NCBI RefSeq assembly: GCF_010731295.1
Contig: NZ_AP022579.1
Span: 1,550,001-1,614,000, forward strand
DNA: 64,000 nt
DNA from: Mycolicibacterium boenickei
GTDB lineage: Bacteria > Actinomycetota > Actinomycetes > Mycobacteriales > Mycobacteriaceae
Direction: 5' to 3'
The position numbers and the translations under genes were made by a program. Below are positions 32,879 to 40,931 of the stretch, one piece after another (the stretch's first letter is position 1; every line of letters starts with the position of its first letter). The notes under the pieces were generated by a model, which had not been told where the DNA came from, did no database searches, and worked only from the letters and a program-made list of their open reading frames with translations.

Positions 32879-33976
32879 ATGGCGATCGCCGATGTTCCCG
32901 CCTACCTGCATCTCAGCAGTGAGGATGTCGAAAAGATCGCCTATGAACTCGACGTGATCCGCCGAGACATCGAGGACTCGCTCGGAGCGAAGGACGCGGC
33001 CTACATCCGGCGGGTGATCCATTTCCAGCGGGCGCTCGAGGTCGTGGCACGACTGACGATCGCCGGGAGCCGGTCGAAGACCGGGTGGCTCGTGGGAACG
33101 TGCGCGCTGGCATATGCGAAGTCCATCGAGAACATGGAACTCGGCCACAACATCTCCCATGGCCAGTGGGATTGGATGAATGATCCCGAAATCCACTCCA
33201 ACACCTGGGAGTGGGACATGGTCGGGCATTCTGCGCAGTGGCGGTACTCGCACAATTACCGGCACCACGTGTACAGCAATGTGCTCGGCATGGACGAGGA
33301 CATCGGTTATCGCCTGCATCGGGTCACCACCGACCAGCCGTGGCGCTGGGTCCACCTCGCGACTCCGGTCCGAAACCTGGTGCTCGCCGCGATGTTCGAG
33401 TGGGGGATCGCCCTGCATGGCCTGCACTCCGAGCGCCTTCGGCACGAGACACCAGACGGCCTCGCCGTGGAGAAGCGGAACTTTCGCGACAAGATCGTTC
33501 GGCAGCTCGCCAAGGATTATGTGTTCCTACCCGCACTGAGCCTGCGCCGGTGGCGTCGGACTCTGGCAGCCAACATCACCGCGAATGTGCTGCGGAACCT
33601 GTGGGTGTACGTCAACATCATCTGCGGGCACATCCCCGACGGCGCCGAGACGTTCGACCCGGCGGTGGTCAAGGACGAGACCAACGGCGAGTGGTACCTC
33701 CGGCAAATGGTCGGGACTGCGAACTTCAACGCGAGCCCCCTGCTGGCGATCTCCGGCGGTCACCTGTGCTACCAGATCGAGCATCACCTGTTCCCCGACC
33801 TGCCGAGCAACCGTCTGCCAGAGATCAGCGTTCGCGTACGGGAACTGTGCGAGAAGTACGACCTGCCCTACAACACGGCATCGCTTCCGCGCCAGTACTT
33901 CCGGACGCAACGGATCATCCATGGATTGGCGTTTCCCGACTGGATGCTGAGCATCGGCCGGCGACGCCGCACATAG
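32879..33976 (+). CDS. membrane fatty acid desaturase
   Basis: 365 residues with the three His clusters of the FA desaturase family: GHNISH, HNYRHH (HxxxHH) and QIEHHLFP. These bind the diiron centre. Two hydrophobic regions lie between boxes 1-2 and 2-3. The N-terminus lacks a cytochrome b5 domain, so an external reductase is needed, and the divergent ferredoxin reductase is a natural partner, as with DesA3/Rv3230c. ATG 32879 with GAGGAC upstream; a TTG just before it is less likely. Confidence 0.85.
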   Translation: MAIADVPAYLHLSSEDVEKIAYELDVIRRDIEDSLGAKDAAYIRRVIHFQRALEVVARLTIAGSRSKTGWLVGTCALAYAKSIENMELGHNISHGQWDWMNDPEIHSNTWEWDMVGHSAQWRYSHNYRHHVYSNVLGMDEDIGYRLHRVTTDQPWRWVHLATPVRNLVLAAMFEWGIALHGLHSERLRHETPDGLAVEKRNFRDKIVRQLAKDYVFLPALSLRRWRRTLAANITANVLRNLWVYVNIICGHIPDGAETFDPAVVKDETNGEWYLRQMVGTANFNASPLLAISGGHLCYQIEHHLFPDLPSNRLPEISVRVRELCEKYDLPYNTASLPRQYFRTQRIIHGLAFPDWMLSIGRRRRT

Positions 33977-33998
33977 GAGAGCGCTCCATCGGGAGACG

Positions 33999-34451
33999 TC
34001 ACGGGTCGATGTGATCGGAGTGCGGGGTGTGGCCCGTTCCCTGCTCGATCACCCGGCGCAGGAGCGCTTTCAGCTGCTCCTGCTCGTCATCGCTGAGCAC
34101 GCCGAACACCCGCTCGTGGGCCGCGACCGCGTCGGCCACCACCGCAGAGGCCACGGCGCGGCCCTCATCGGTCAGGAAAACCTGCAGGATGCGCCCGTGC
34201 TGCGGGTCCTGTTTGCGCTCGACCAGGCCGCGCTTCTCCAGCGCGGTCAGCGCGAGTTGGACACCCTGAGGGGTGATCAGCAGGCGTCGGGCCAGCTCAG
34301 CCCCGGATAGGCCCGGTTGATTGGTCAGCTGGCGCAGGACGCCGATCTGGGCGGTGGTGACGCCGTGCTCCTTGACGGACTCGTTCACCTCGGTCAGCGA
34401 GAAGTAGAACGCCTGCTTGAGCCACCACAAGGTGTTCTCGGTGAGGTCCAT
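33999..34451 (-). CDS. MarR-family regulator 1
   Basis: 150 residues with a MarR winged helix: LTNQPGLSGAELARRLLITPQGVQLALTALEKRGLVERK, then the wing QDPQHGRILQVFLTDEG. GGAG lies 8 nt before the ATG at 34451. It is downstream of the amidohydrolase by 34 nt in the same direction, so it probably belongs to the operon from 37347. It is a good candidate for binding the related palindromes at 32658 and 37449. The ligand would be an aromatic or organic acid, as in many MarR systems (inference). Confidence 0.87.
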   Translation of the reverse strand: MDLTENTLWWLKQAFYFSLTEVNESVKEHGVTTAQIGVLRQLTNQPGLSGAELARRLLITPQGVQLALTALEKRGLVERKQDPQHGRILQVFLTDEGRAVASAVVADAVAAHERVFGVLSDDEQEQLKALLRRVIEQGTGHTPHSDHIDP

Positions 34452-34485
34452 GCTCTCGTCTCCTGCCGTGCCCACCACCTCGACG

Positions 34486-35751
34486 CTAGCGCACCTCGTG
34501 TTTGTAGATCACGCCATCTTTCATCACGAACCGCACATCGAGCGTCGCCGCGACGTCCACGCTGGGGTCTCCCGCGACGGCGATGACGTCGGCCAGATAC
34601 CCCGGCGTCAGTTGCCCCAGTTCGTCGGCGGCATCGACCAGTTCCGCGGCCACCACGGTCGCGGCCTGCAACGCCTGCATCGGGGTCATGCCGCGCTCGA
34701 CCAGTGCGCACAGTTCCTTGGCGTTCTCGCCGTGCGGGATCGCCGGGGCGTCGGTGCCGCACGCGATGCGGACCCCGGCGGCAATCGCCTTGGGCAGCAT
34801 CGATTTTGCTCGTGGGAACACGTCAAGCGCCTTCTTGCGCAGCTCCGGTGCGATCCGGTCGACGGCCATCGCATCCGTCAGGTAGGTGGTGGACACCAGG
34901 AACGTGCCGTGGTCGACCATCATCTGGATCGTCTCGTCGCTGGCCAGGAATCCGTGTTCGATGCAGTCGATGCCGGCCCGGATGCAGGCCTGGATGGCGG
35001 TGTCCCCGACGGCGTGGGCGGCGACCTTGACCCCGGCGCGGTGCGCCTCGTCGGCGATGGCGGCGAACTCGGCGTCGGAGTACTGCTGGGCACCTGGCGC
35101 GGTGCTGTGCGACATCACGCCGCCCGACGCGGACACCTTGATCAGCTTGGCGCCGTGGCGAATCTGGTAGCGCACGCAGGCGATGACGTCGGGCACCCCA
35201 TTGGCGATGCCCTCGGCCACCGACAGCGGCATGATGCCAGGTGCGAGCCGCTGGAACACCGTGGGATCGAGGTGCCCGCCATACGGGGTGACGGCGTGGC
35301 CGGCCGGATAGATGCGCGGCCCTTGATGCCAGCCCTGGTCGATGGCCCGCTGCAGTGCGACGTCGAGCAGGTAGCCACCGGTCTTGACCATCAGGCCCAG
35401 GTTGCGGACAGTGGTGAACCCGGCGTCCAGCGTGGTGCGGGCGTTGACCGCGCCGCGCAGCGTCCGGTACGCCGGGTCGTCCTGCACGCCGTGCATAGGG
35501 GTCGGCAGGCCGCCGGGGTTGCCCGGACCGCCGATCAGCAGGTTGAGCTCCATGTCCATCAGCCCGGGCAGCAGGGTGGCGTCGCCGAGGTCGATAACGG
35601 TCGCGGAATTCGGTAATGGCCCTTCGGGATTCACCGCGGTGATGCGGTTTCCCTCGACGACCACGACAGCCGGAGACCGGACCTCGCCGCCGGCCACGTC
35701 CACCCAACGGTCGGCGCGCAGAACCGTCGTCGAGGTTTCGGCTTGGGTCAC
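34486..35751 (-). CDS. amidohydrolase (imidazolonepropionase-like) with altered HxH motif
   Basis: 421 residues of the COG1228 group. The first metal motif, normally DxHxH after PGL, is MDMELNLL here, so the two His are Glu and Asn. Other site residues remain: Lys in IKVSASGG, His in AAHAVGD and IEHGFLA, Asp in GTDAPA. The enzyme therefore probably binds one metal or uses different ligands. Substrate unknown; the family cleaves cyclic amides, lactones or Xaa-Pro peptides. It overlaps the small gene at 35748 by 4 nt and is in the same operon as the second Rieske oxygenase. Confidence 0.82.
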   Translation of the reverse strand: MTQAETSTTVLRADRWVDVAGGEVRSPAVVVVEGNRITAVNPEGPLPNSATVIDLGDATLLPGLMDMELNLLIGGPGNPGGLPTPMHGVQDDPAYRTLRGAVNARTTLDAGFTTVRNLGLMVKTGGYLLDVALQRAIDQGWHQGPRIYPAGHAVTPYGGHLDPTVFQRLAPGIMPLSVAEGIANGVPDVIACVRYQIRHGAKLIKVSASGGVMSHSTAPGAQQYSDAEFAAIADEAHRAGVKVAAHAVGDTAIQACIRAGIDCIEHGFLASDETIQMMVDHGTFLVSTTYLTDAMAVDRIAPELRKKALDVFPRAKSMLPKAIAAGVRIACGTDAPAIPHGENAKELCALVERGMTPMQALQAATVVAAELVDAADELGQLTPGYLADVIAVAGDPSVDVAATLDVRFVMKDGVIYKHEVR

Positions 35752-36077
35752 GGCACCGGCTCAGCGACGCAGTCCAACGATGTCGCACCGGAATCGGGTA
35801 CCCGCGGCTGCTTCCAGCACTCCACCGGGAACGACACCGTGATCATCGAGTACAGCAGGTGCATCAGGTTCAGCACGTCCTCGGGTAGGTCATCGAGACT
35901 GAACTTGTCGCAGAAGCTGATCGCCTCCTCGGCCCTCGGCGTGATCGCGTCGTAGAAGGCCTGCATCTCGGTCATGGTGGAAGCCAGTCGCTTGGCGTAG
36001 CGCTGCGGTTCACTGGACAGGCACCAGCCCGAAAACGGTTCCAGATCAGCGAATTCAGCGGGCAGTCGGGTGCTCAT
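35748..36077 (-). CDS. small Rieske-associated protein, copy 2
   Basis: 109 residues from ATG 36077; the upstream open frame overlaps the Rieske gene and is not coding. Paralogue of the 29163 protein, with the same core CDKFSLDDLPEDVLNLMHLLYS and the same leading Leu/Pro segment (LPAEFADLEPFSGWCL). It starts 4 nt after the stop of the Rieske gene at 36082, the same arrangement as copy 1. Conservation of pairing in two separate operons supports a functional link. It differs from copy 1 mostly in its last 25 residues. Confidence 0.7.
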   Translation of the reverse strand: MSTRLPAEFADLEPFSGWCLSSEPQRYAKRLASTMTEMQAFYDAITPRAEEAISFCDKFSLDDLPEDVLNLMHLLYSMITVSFPVECWKQPRVPDSGATSLDCVAEPVP

Positions 36078-36081
36078 CGGT

Positions 36082-37347
36082 TCACACTCCTGCGGTCTTG
36101 CGCTGGTAGTCGTCGATCCAGGCCGCCGTCTCCTTGTGCAGGTGACGCAGCAGGATCTCCTGGTCGCAGAGCAGGAACTCGTCGACCACCCGGGTCTCGA
36201 TGGAGCTCTGCGTCGCCTCCAGGGTGTTGGCATCCTGCAGGCCGTACTCCTTGAACGAGACGGCGGCCAACTCCTGGCCCAACCGTTCCCGCGGCGTGCG
36301 CGGCTGCGGGAAGTACAGCGTGCACTCGAAGGTGTGCGTGTTGAACGACGTCGGCCAGTAGTGGTACGTCAGATACCAGCCCTGGCCCCAGAACAACAGG
36401 ACGAAGTTGGGGAACAGCTGGAACGAATCCAGGCCCCACGGGTCGCACTTGGCGGGGTTCAGCCCAGCCGGCATCTCGCCGAGATCCGGCTTCTCCCACG
36501 GGCCGAAAAGCCCGCTCTGGCAGATGTCTTCGATGGGCTTGCGCATCTCGTCGGGCATCTCCCACGCACGCACGCCCGACGTGCTCACCAGCCGGTGTGG
36601 CCCTTCGATCCGGTAGTGCGGTGCCTCGAAACCGGACTCTGCGGCGGCCTTCGAGTAGGCGGTGGGGGACTGGTTCGCGTGCAGGATGGGTGCGTGGTAG
36701 AACTCCTGGAAGGCGTCCATGTAGAGCTTCCAATTCGCTTTCACCTCAGAGCGATAGGTGAACCGCGAGGTCATCTTGTCGAAGGGGTAACCCTCCAGAT
36801 CGGTGATCATGGGTCCCAGGAACTCGCGCAGTGACTGTTCGGGGACTTTCGCGAAGTTGACGAAGATGAATCCTTCCCACACTTCGCAGTGCACGGGAAC
36901 CAGGCCGTAGCGGCTCTTGTCGAGGTCGAAGAACTCGCCTTCCTGCTGGACGAAGGTCAGCTGACCGTCCAGGTCGTAGCGCCAGGCGTGGTACTTGCAG
37001 GTGAACTGCCGGCACACCCCGCTGGTCTCCTCGAGCGGCATGTCATCCCAGACCAGCTTGTTGCCGCGGTGTCGGCAGACGTTGTGGAAAGCCTTGATCT
37101 GCCCGGATTTGCCGCGAACCACGATGATCGAGGTGTTGGCGGCCTTCATCTCCCTGGTGAAATAGCTGCCTGTGCGTGAAAGCTGTTCGACCCGACCGAC
37201 ATTCAGCCAGGCGCGCTTGAAGATCGCCCGGCGTTCCAGTTCGTAGATCTCCGGACTGATCGAATCTTCGTACGAGACCGGGCCGGTGCCCAGGTCGGGA
37301 TAGTGCTGGGTCCAGCTGCCTTCAGCCGGCTTGGGAAACCGAGCCAT
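36082..37347 (-). CDS. Rieske non-heme iron oxygenase alpha subunit
   Basis: 421 residues. The Rieske domain has the complete ligand set C91-R-H93 and C117-K-Y-H120. The catalytic domain has EFYHAPILH (His218, His223) and the acid in LQDANTLEA. It shares its N-terminal region (FPKPAEGSW, IFKRAWLN) with the oxygenase at 29495, so the two are paralogues. No beta-subunit gene is present, so a homotrimeric alpha-only enzyme is likely. The ATG at 37347 is chosen because of GAGGAG 6 nt upstream. First gene of an operon running to 33999, divergent from an aldehyde dehydrogenase. Confidence 0.9.
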   Translation of the reverse strand: MARFPKPAEGSWTQHYPDLGTGPVSYEDSISPEIYELERRAIFKRAWLNVGRVEQLSRTGSYFTREMKAANTSIIVVRGKSGQIKAFHNVCRHRGNKLVWDDMPLEETSGVCRQFTCKYHAWRYDLDGQLTFVQQEGEFFDLDKSRYGLVPVHCEVWEGFIFVNFAKVPEQSLREFLGPMITDLEGYPFDKMTSRFTYRSEVKANWKLYMDAFQEFYHAPILHANQSPTAYSKAAAESGFEAPHYRIEGPHRLVSTSGVRAWEMPDEMRKPIEDICQSGLFGPWEKPDLGEMPAGLNPAKCDPWGLDSFQLFPNFVLLFWGQGWYLTYHYWPTSFNTHTFECTLYFPQPRTPRERLGQELAAVSFKEYGLQDANTLEATQSSIETRVVDEFLLCDQEILLRHLHKETAAWIDDYQRKTAGV

Positions 37348-37448
37348 GCCCGCTCCTCTGCGATGTGATTCGGCCGACGATGCCGACATGGGCTGCGGAC
37401 GCCGGCCAGGGCTTCAAGCTCGACGGTAGACGGCGGTTCCATCAATGA

Positions 37449-37461
37449 CAAGTAGTTGATA
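37449..37461. promoter_or_regulatory. shared MarR-like operator, Rieske/aldehyde dehydrogenase promoter
   Basis: Forward CAAGTAGTTGATA; its complement TATCAACTACTTG matches the reductase site at 32658 at 12 of 13 positions. Preceded by ATCAATGA, giving a wider ATCAA...TTGAT dyad at 37441-37460. It lies between two divergent catabolic genes (starts 37347 and 37492), suited to control both. Confidence 0.55.
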
Positions 37462-37491
37462 CTCTCGGAGGACTGAGGCGGAAGGATCCGA

Positions 37492-38952
37492 ATGGATCAG
37501 CATCTTGGGGAGTACCTCGGAGTCGAGGCGGACTGGTCGCTGGAGGGCGACCACCGTGACACGATCGAGGTCATCTCGCCGCACACCGAACAGCCCATTG
37601 CCCGCGTGGTGGCGAGCCGGCCGGCGGACGTCGACGCGGCGGTCGCGGCCGCACGCACGGCCGCCGACCACGGACCGTGGCCACGGCTCGATCCGGCGGA
37701 GCGGATCGCGGCGGTACGCGGTCTCGCCGAGTTGTACTCACGGCGCCGCGGTGAGATGGCCCAGCTGATCTCGGCCGAGATGGGTGCGCCGATCAGTTTT
37801 GCCCAGCGCGCACAGGTCGGGCTGCCGGCGATGATGATTCCCGCGTTCTGCGACCTCGCCGAGGGCTACCCCTGGCGTGAGGTCCGTTCTGGGTTCTTCG
37901 GCTCCGACGTCCACGTTCGTAAGGAGCCGGTCGGCGTCGTCGCCGCCGTCGTGCCGTGGAACATGCCGCAGTTCCTCATCATCGCCAAACTGGTGCCCGC
38001 CTTGTTGGCCGGCTGTGCGGTGATACTCAAACCCGCACCCGAATCACCCTTGGATGCCCTGCTTTTGGCCGAGATCCTCAAGGAGGTGGGTCTGCCCGAG
38101 GGCGTCGTCACGGTGGTGCCAGGTGATGCCGAGGTCGGCGCCCACCTGGTCGGTCACCCCGGTGTCGACAAGGTCTCGTTCACCGGGTCCAGCGCCGCGG
38201 GCCGGGCCGTCGCGGCCGCGGCCGCGGCCAACCTGACCAAGGTGAGTCTCGAGCTCGGCGGGAAGTCGGCGGCCGTCGTGCTGGACGATGCCGACCCCGA
38301 AACCGTTGCGGCCGGCGTTCGTTCGGCCAGCCTGTCCAACAGCGGCCAGATCTGCAACGCGCTGACCCGCATCCTGGTGCCCGCCGCGCGTGAGCGCGAA
38401 TTCGTCGACGCCCTGGCCGCGCGGATGAGCGCGCTCGTCGTGGGCGACCCTGCCGATCCCGCGACCGAGTTGGGACCCCTCGTTTCGCGACGACAGCAGC
38501 AGCGCGTCCGCGGCTACATCGACCTCGGACAACGTGAGGGGGCCCGGCTGGTCTGCGGCGGGACTGCGCTACCTGACGGGGTGGACACCGGCTGGTATGT
38601 CCGGCCCACCTTGTTCGACGGCGCGAACAACACGATGCGCATCGCCCGCGAGGAGATCTTCGGTCCGGTGCTGACGGTGATCGGGTACCGGGACGAGGAC
38701 GAAGCGGTCGCGATCGCCAACGACTCCGACTACGGCCTGGCCGGTTCGGTCTGGACCGCCGATTCCGACCGCGGCGTCAGCGTCGCCGAACGTGTACAAA
38801 CGGGCACTTTCGGGGTAAACCAGGGGTACACAATGGATCCGTTCGCACCGTTCGGCGGCGTCAAGGACAGTGGATACGGCCGGGAGCTGGGCCGTGAAGG
38901 GCTCGAAGGCTATCTAGAGACCAAATCCATCGCCGTCGCAACCGCACGTTGA
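37492..38952 (+). CDS. NAD(P)-dependent aldehyde dehydrogenase
   Basis: 486 residues. PWNMPQF begins the cofactor region, FTGSSAAGR the Rossmann loop, LELGGKSAAV holds the catalytic Glu and SNSGQICNALTR the catalytic Cys. The C-terminal EEIFGPVLTVIGY and PFGGVKDSGYGRE motifs are intact. It would oxidise an aldehyde from the oxygenase or amidohydrolase pathway. GGAAGGATCCGA precedes the ATG. It shares its promoter region with the second Rieske oxygenase and is followed by a second amidohydrolase 10 nt on. Confidence 0.9.
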   Translation: MDQHLGEYLGVEADWSLEGDHRDTIEVISPHTEQPIARVVASRPADVDAAVAAARTAADHGPWPRLDPAERIAAVRGLAELYSRRRGEMAQLISAEMGAPISFAQRAQVGLPAMMIPAFCDLAEGYPWREVRSGFFGSDVHVRKEPVGVVAAVVPWNMPQFLIIAKLVPALLAGCAVILKPAPESPLDALLLAEILKEVGLPEGVVTVVPGDAEVGAHLVGHPGVDKVSFTGSSAAGRAVAAAAAANLTKVSLELGGKSAAVVLDDADPETVAAGVRSASLSNSGQICNALTRILVPAAREREFVDALAARMSALVVGDPADPATELGPLVSRRQQQRVRGYIDLGQREGARLVCGGTALPDGVDTGWYVRPTLFDGANNTMRIAREEIFGPVLTVIGYRDEDEAVAIANDSDYGLAGSVWTADSDRGVSVAERVQTGTFGVNQGYTMDPFAPFGGVKDSGYGRELGREGLEGYLETKSIAVATAR

Positions 38953-38962
38953 GGGGACGAAG

Positions 38963-40105
38963 ATGACCGTAACCGCCTCACAGAGGGTTCCCGCCGCCGA
39001 ACGCATCGCCGTGCGCTGCGTCGACTCCGATGTCCATCCGGTGCCGCGCCGCGGCGTGCTGGGGGAGTACATCCCCGAGCCGTGGCGCAGCCGGTACTTC
39101 GGGACGCACGACGTCGGTGAGCTGATCTACTACGACGCGCCCGACTATGCGCACGCCTATGCCATGCGCACCGACACCTTCCCCTCCGACGGTGAATTCG
39201 CAGGCAGCGATCCCGATCTGGCGTTCCGGCAGTTGATCATGGAGGCCGGAGCCGACATCGCGATCCTGGAACCGGCGGCATACTCGGCGCACATCCCCGA
39301 GGCCAACCACGCCATGAACTGTGCGTTGAACGACTGGCAGGCCAACCACTGGCTGGACAGTCACAACAACTGGCACGAGCGGTGGCGTGGCTCCATCTGC
39401 CTGGCTGTCGAGGCGCCGGAGCTCGGGGCGCAGGAGATCGAGCGGTGGGCCGGCCATCCTTACATGGCGCAGATCCTGATCAAGGCCGAGCCGCGGCCGT
39501 CGTGGGGTGATCCGAAGTACGACCCGATCTGGGCCGCGGCCACCAAGCACGACATCACGGTGAGCTGCCATCTGTCTCGCGGCGAATACGACGAGTTGCC
39601 GCTGCCCCCGGTCGGGTTGCCCAGCTACAACCACGATTTCATGGTCACGTACTCCCTGTTGGCGGCCAACCAGGTGATGAGCCTGATCTTCGACGGGGTC
39701 TTCGACCGGTTCCCGACGCTGCGGGTGGTGTTCGTCGAGCATGCCTTCACCTGGATCCTGCCGCTGATGTGGCGCATGGACGCCATCTACGAGAAGCGCA
39801 AGAGCTGGATGGACATCAAGCGCAAGCCATCGGAATACGTCAAGGACCACATCAAGTTCACCACCCAGCCGTTGGACTATCCCGAGGACAAGACGGAACT
39901 GTCCCGGGCGTTCGAGTGGATGGAGTGCGAGAAGATTCTGCTGTTCTCGTCGGACTACCCGCACTGGACCTTCGATGACCCCCGCTGGCTGGTCAAGCAC
40001 CTGCCCGAGCATGCGCGCGAGGCCATCATGTTCCGCAACGGCATCGAGACCTACAAGCTGCCCGAGACCGTGCCGGTCCTCGAGGGCCAGGTACGCGTGT
40101 TCTAA
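38963..40105 (+). CDS. amidohydrolase-2 family TIM-barrel hydrolase/decarboxylase
   Basis: 380 residues of the amidohydrolase_2 (ACMSD/LigW-like) group. The N-terminal metal motif is DSDVHP. Downstream are the His in ITVSCHLSRG, FVEHAFTWILP and the Asp in FSSDYPHWTFD. Members decarboxylate or hydrolyse ring-cleavage or aromatic acid intermediates. It follows the aldehyde dehydrogenase by 10 nt in one operon. GAGGGGACGAAG precedes the ATG. A palindrome follows 17 nt past the stop. Confidence 0.87.
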   Translation: MTVTASQRVPAAERIAVRCVDSDVHPVPRRGVLGEYIPEPWRSRYFGTHDVGELIYYDAPDYAHAYAMRTDTFPSDGEFAGSDPDLAFRQLIMEAGADIAILEPAAYSAHIPEANHAMNCALNDWQANHWLDSHNNWHERWRGSICLAVEAPELGAQEIERWAGHPYMAQILIKAEPRPSWGDPKYDPIWAAATKHDITVSCHLSRGEYDELPLPPVGLPSYNHDFMVTYSLLAANQVMSLIFDGVFDRFPTLRVVFVEHAFTWILPLMWRMDAIYEKRKSWMDIKRKPSEYVKDHIKFTTQPLDYPEDKTELSRAFEWMECEKILLFSSDYPHWTFDDPRWLVKHLPEHAREAIMFRNGIETYKLPETVPVLEGQVRVF

Positions 40106-40122
40106 GCCGCCCAACTCTTGCG

Positions 40123-40179
40123 CGAAACTACGGTCTATTGCGAAACTTCCGGCGGATCGCACCAGAAACCGTAGTTTCG
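40123..40179. terminator. long-loop intergenic palindrome A
   Basis: Perfect 12-bp arms CGAAACTACGGT (40123-40134) and ACCGTAGTTTCG (40168-40179), with a 33-nt loop containing a smaller GCGA/TCGC pair. It lies between convergent genes (stops 40105 and 40204). It is clearly related in sequence to palindrome B at 45868. No U-run follows. Probable bidirectional terminator or dispersed repeat. Confidence 0.6.
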
Positions 40180-40203
40180 GGGTTGAGAGGGCGTGCAGCC
40201 AAA

Positions 40204-40812
40204 TCAGGGCAGCTCGATGGCCGACACATACATTTCGACGATCGGCCGGTAGAGGTCGACGTCATCTAGCTCGCTGCCCAGTACGACGGCGTCGCTGGTG
40301 GCAATGAGTACCTGGGCGAAGGTCGAGGCCGGAATGCGTAACGTGGCTCCCCAGCGCTCCATCCCGGAGGCGATGAACTTGCCCAGCGCCTCGACGACTT
40401 CGGCGCGTTTGGCCGCCACCCGCTCCCGAGCCTCTGGATTGCGACGCAGGTAGAGCGTGAATTCGTGGCCGAGGGCAGCGTGGTCGGCACCTCGGTCTCG
40501 GCTCAGCTCGCGCCAGCGTTTGGCGATCTCGTCGAGCTCGGCCGGCCCGACCTGGGTCGCGCCGGACATCACCTCGGCGAAGTTGTCGAAATACCGCCGC
40601 CAGTACCGGTCGCTGACGGCCAGGAAGAGATCGTCCTTGGTAGCGAAATGCTTGTAGATGGCGCCCTTGGTGTAACCAGCGGCGCGGGCGATGTCGTCGA
40701 GAGTGGCTGGTGCGAAACCTTTCTCGGCGAACACCTCCTCAGCGGCATCGAGCAGCACTGAGCGTGTGTGCTCAAGCCTGCGTTCCCGGGTCCAGCGCTC
40801 CGCCATGGCCAA
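40204..40812 (-). CDS. TetR-family regulator
   Basis: 202 residues. N-terminal TetR helix-turn-helix (about 15-60): LLDAAEEVFAEKGFAPATLDDIARAAGYTKGAIYKHFATKDDLF. The ligand domain is not recognisable to a subfamily. It is divergent from the AveC-like gene with 119 bp between them, and a 17-bp near-palindrome lies between them. It probably represses the AveC-MoxR-VWA operon and itself. A second in-frame Met (40806) is an alternative start. Confidence 0.88.
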   Translation of the reverse strand: MAMAERWTRERRLEHTRSVLLDAAEEVFAEKGFAPATLDDIARAAGYTKGAIYKHFATKDDLFLAVSDRYWRRYFDNFAEVMSGATQVGPAELDEIAKRWRELSRDRGADHAALGHEFTLYLRRNPEARERVAAKRAEVVEALGKFIASGMERWGATLRIPASTFAQVLIATSDAVVLGSELDDVDLYRPIVEMYVSAIELP

Positions 40813-40841
40813 AAGTCTGCCACAGAATCTGAGTAACCTAT

Positions 40842-40858
40842 TGGAATCTCAGATACCA
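40842..40858. promoter_or_regulatory. candidate TetR operator
   Basis: TGGAATCTCAGATACCA: 8-bp arms with one mismatch about a central C, 30 bp upstream of the TetR start and 74 bp upstream of the AveC-like start. A further half-site ATCTGAG lies at 40827-40833. Confidence 0.5.
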
Positions 40859-40931
40859 GTGAGTATATTTGCAGCGGTCGGCCTGCCTCGCACCGCCGAC
40901 TGCATCCACGATCGTCAAGGGGAAACCGATC

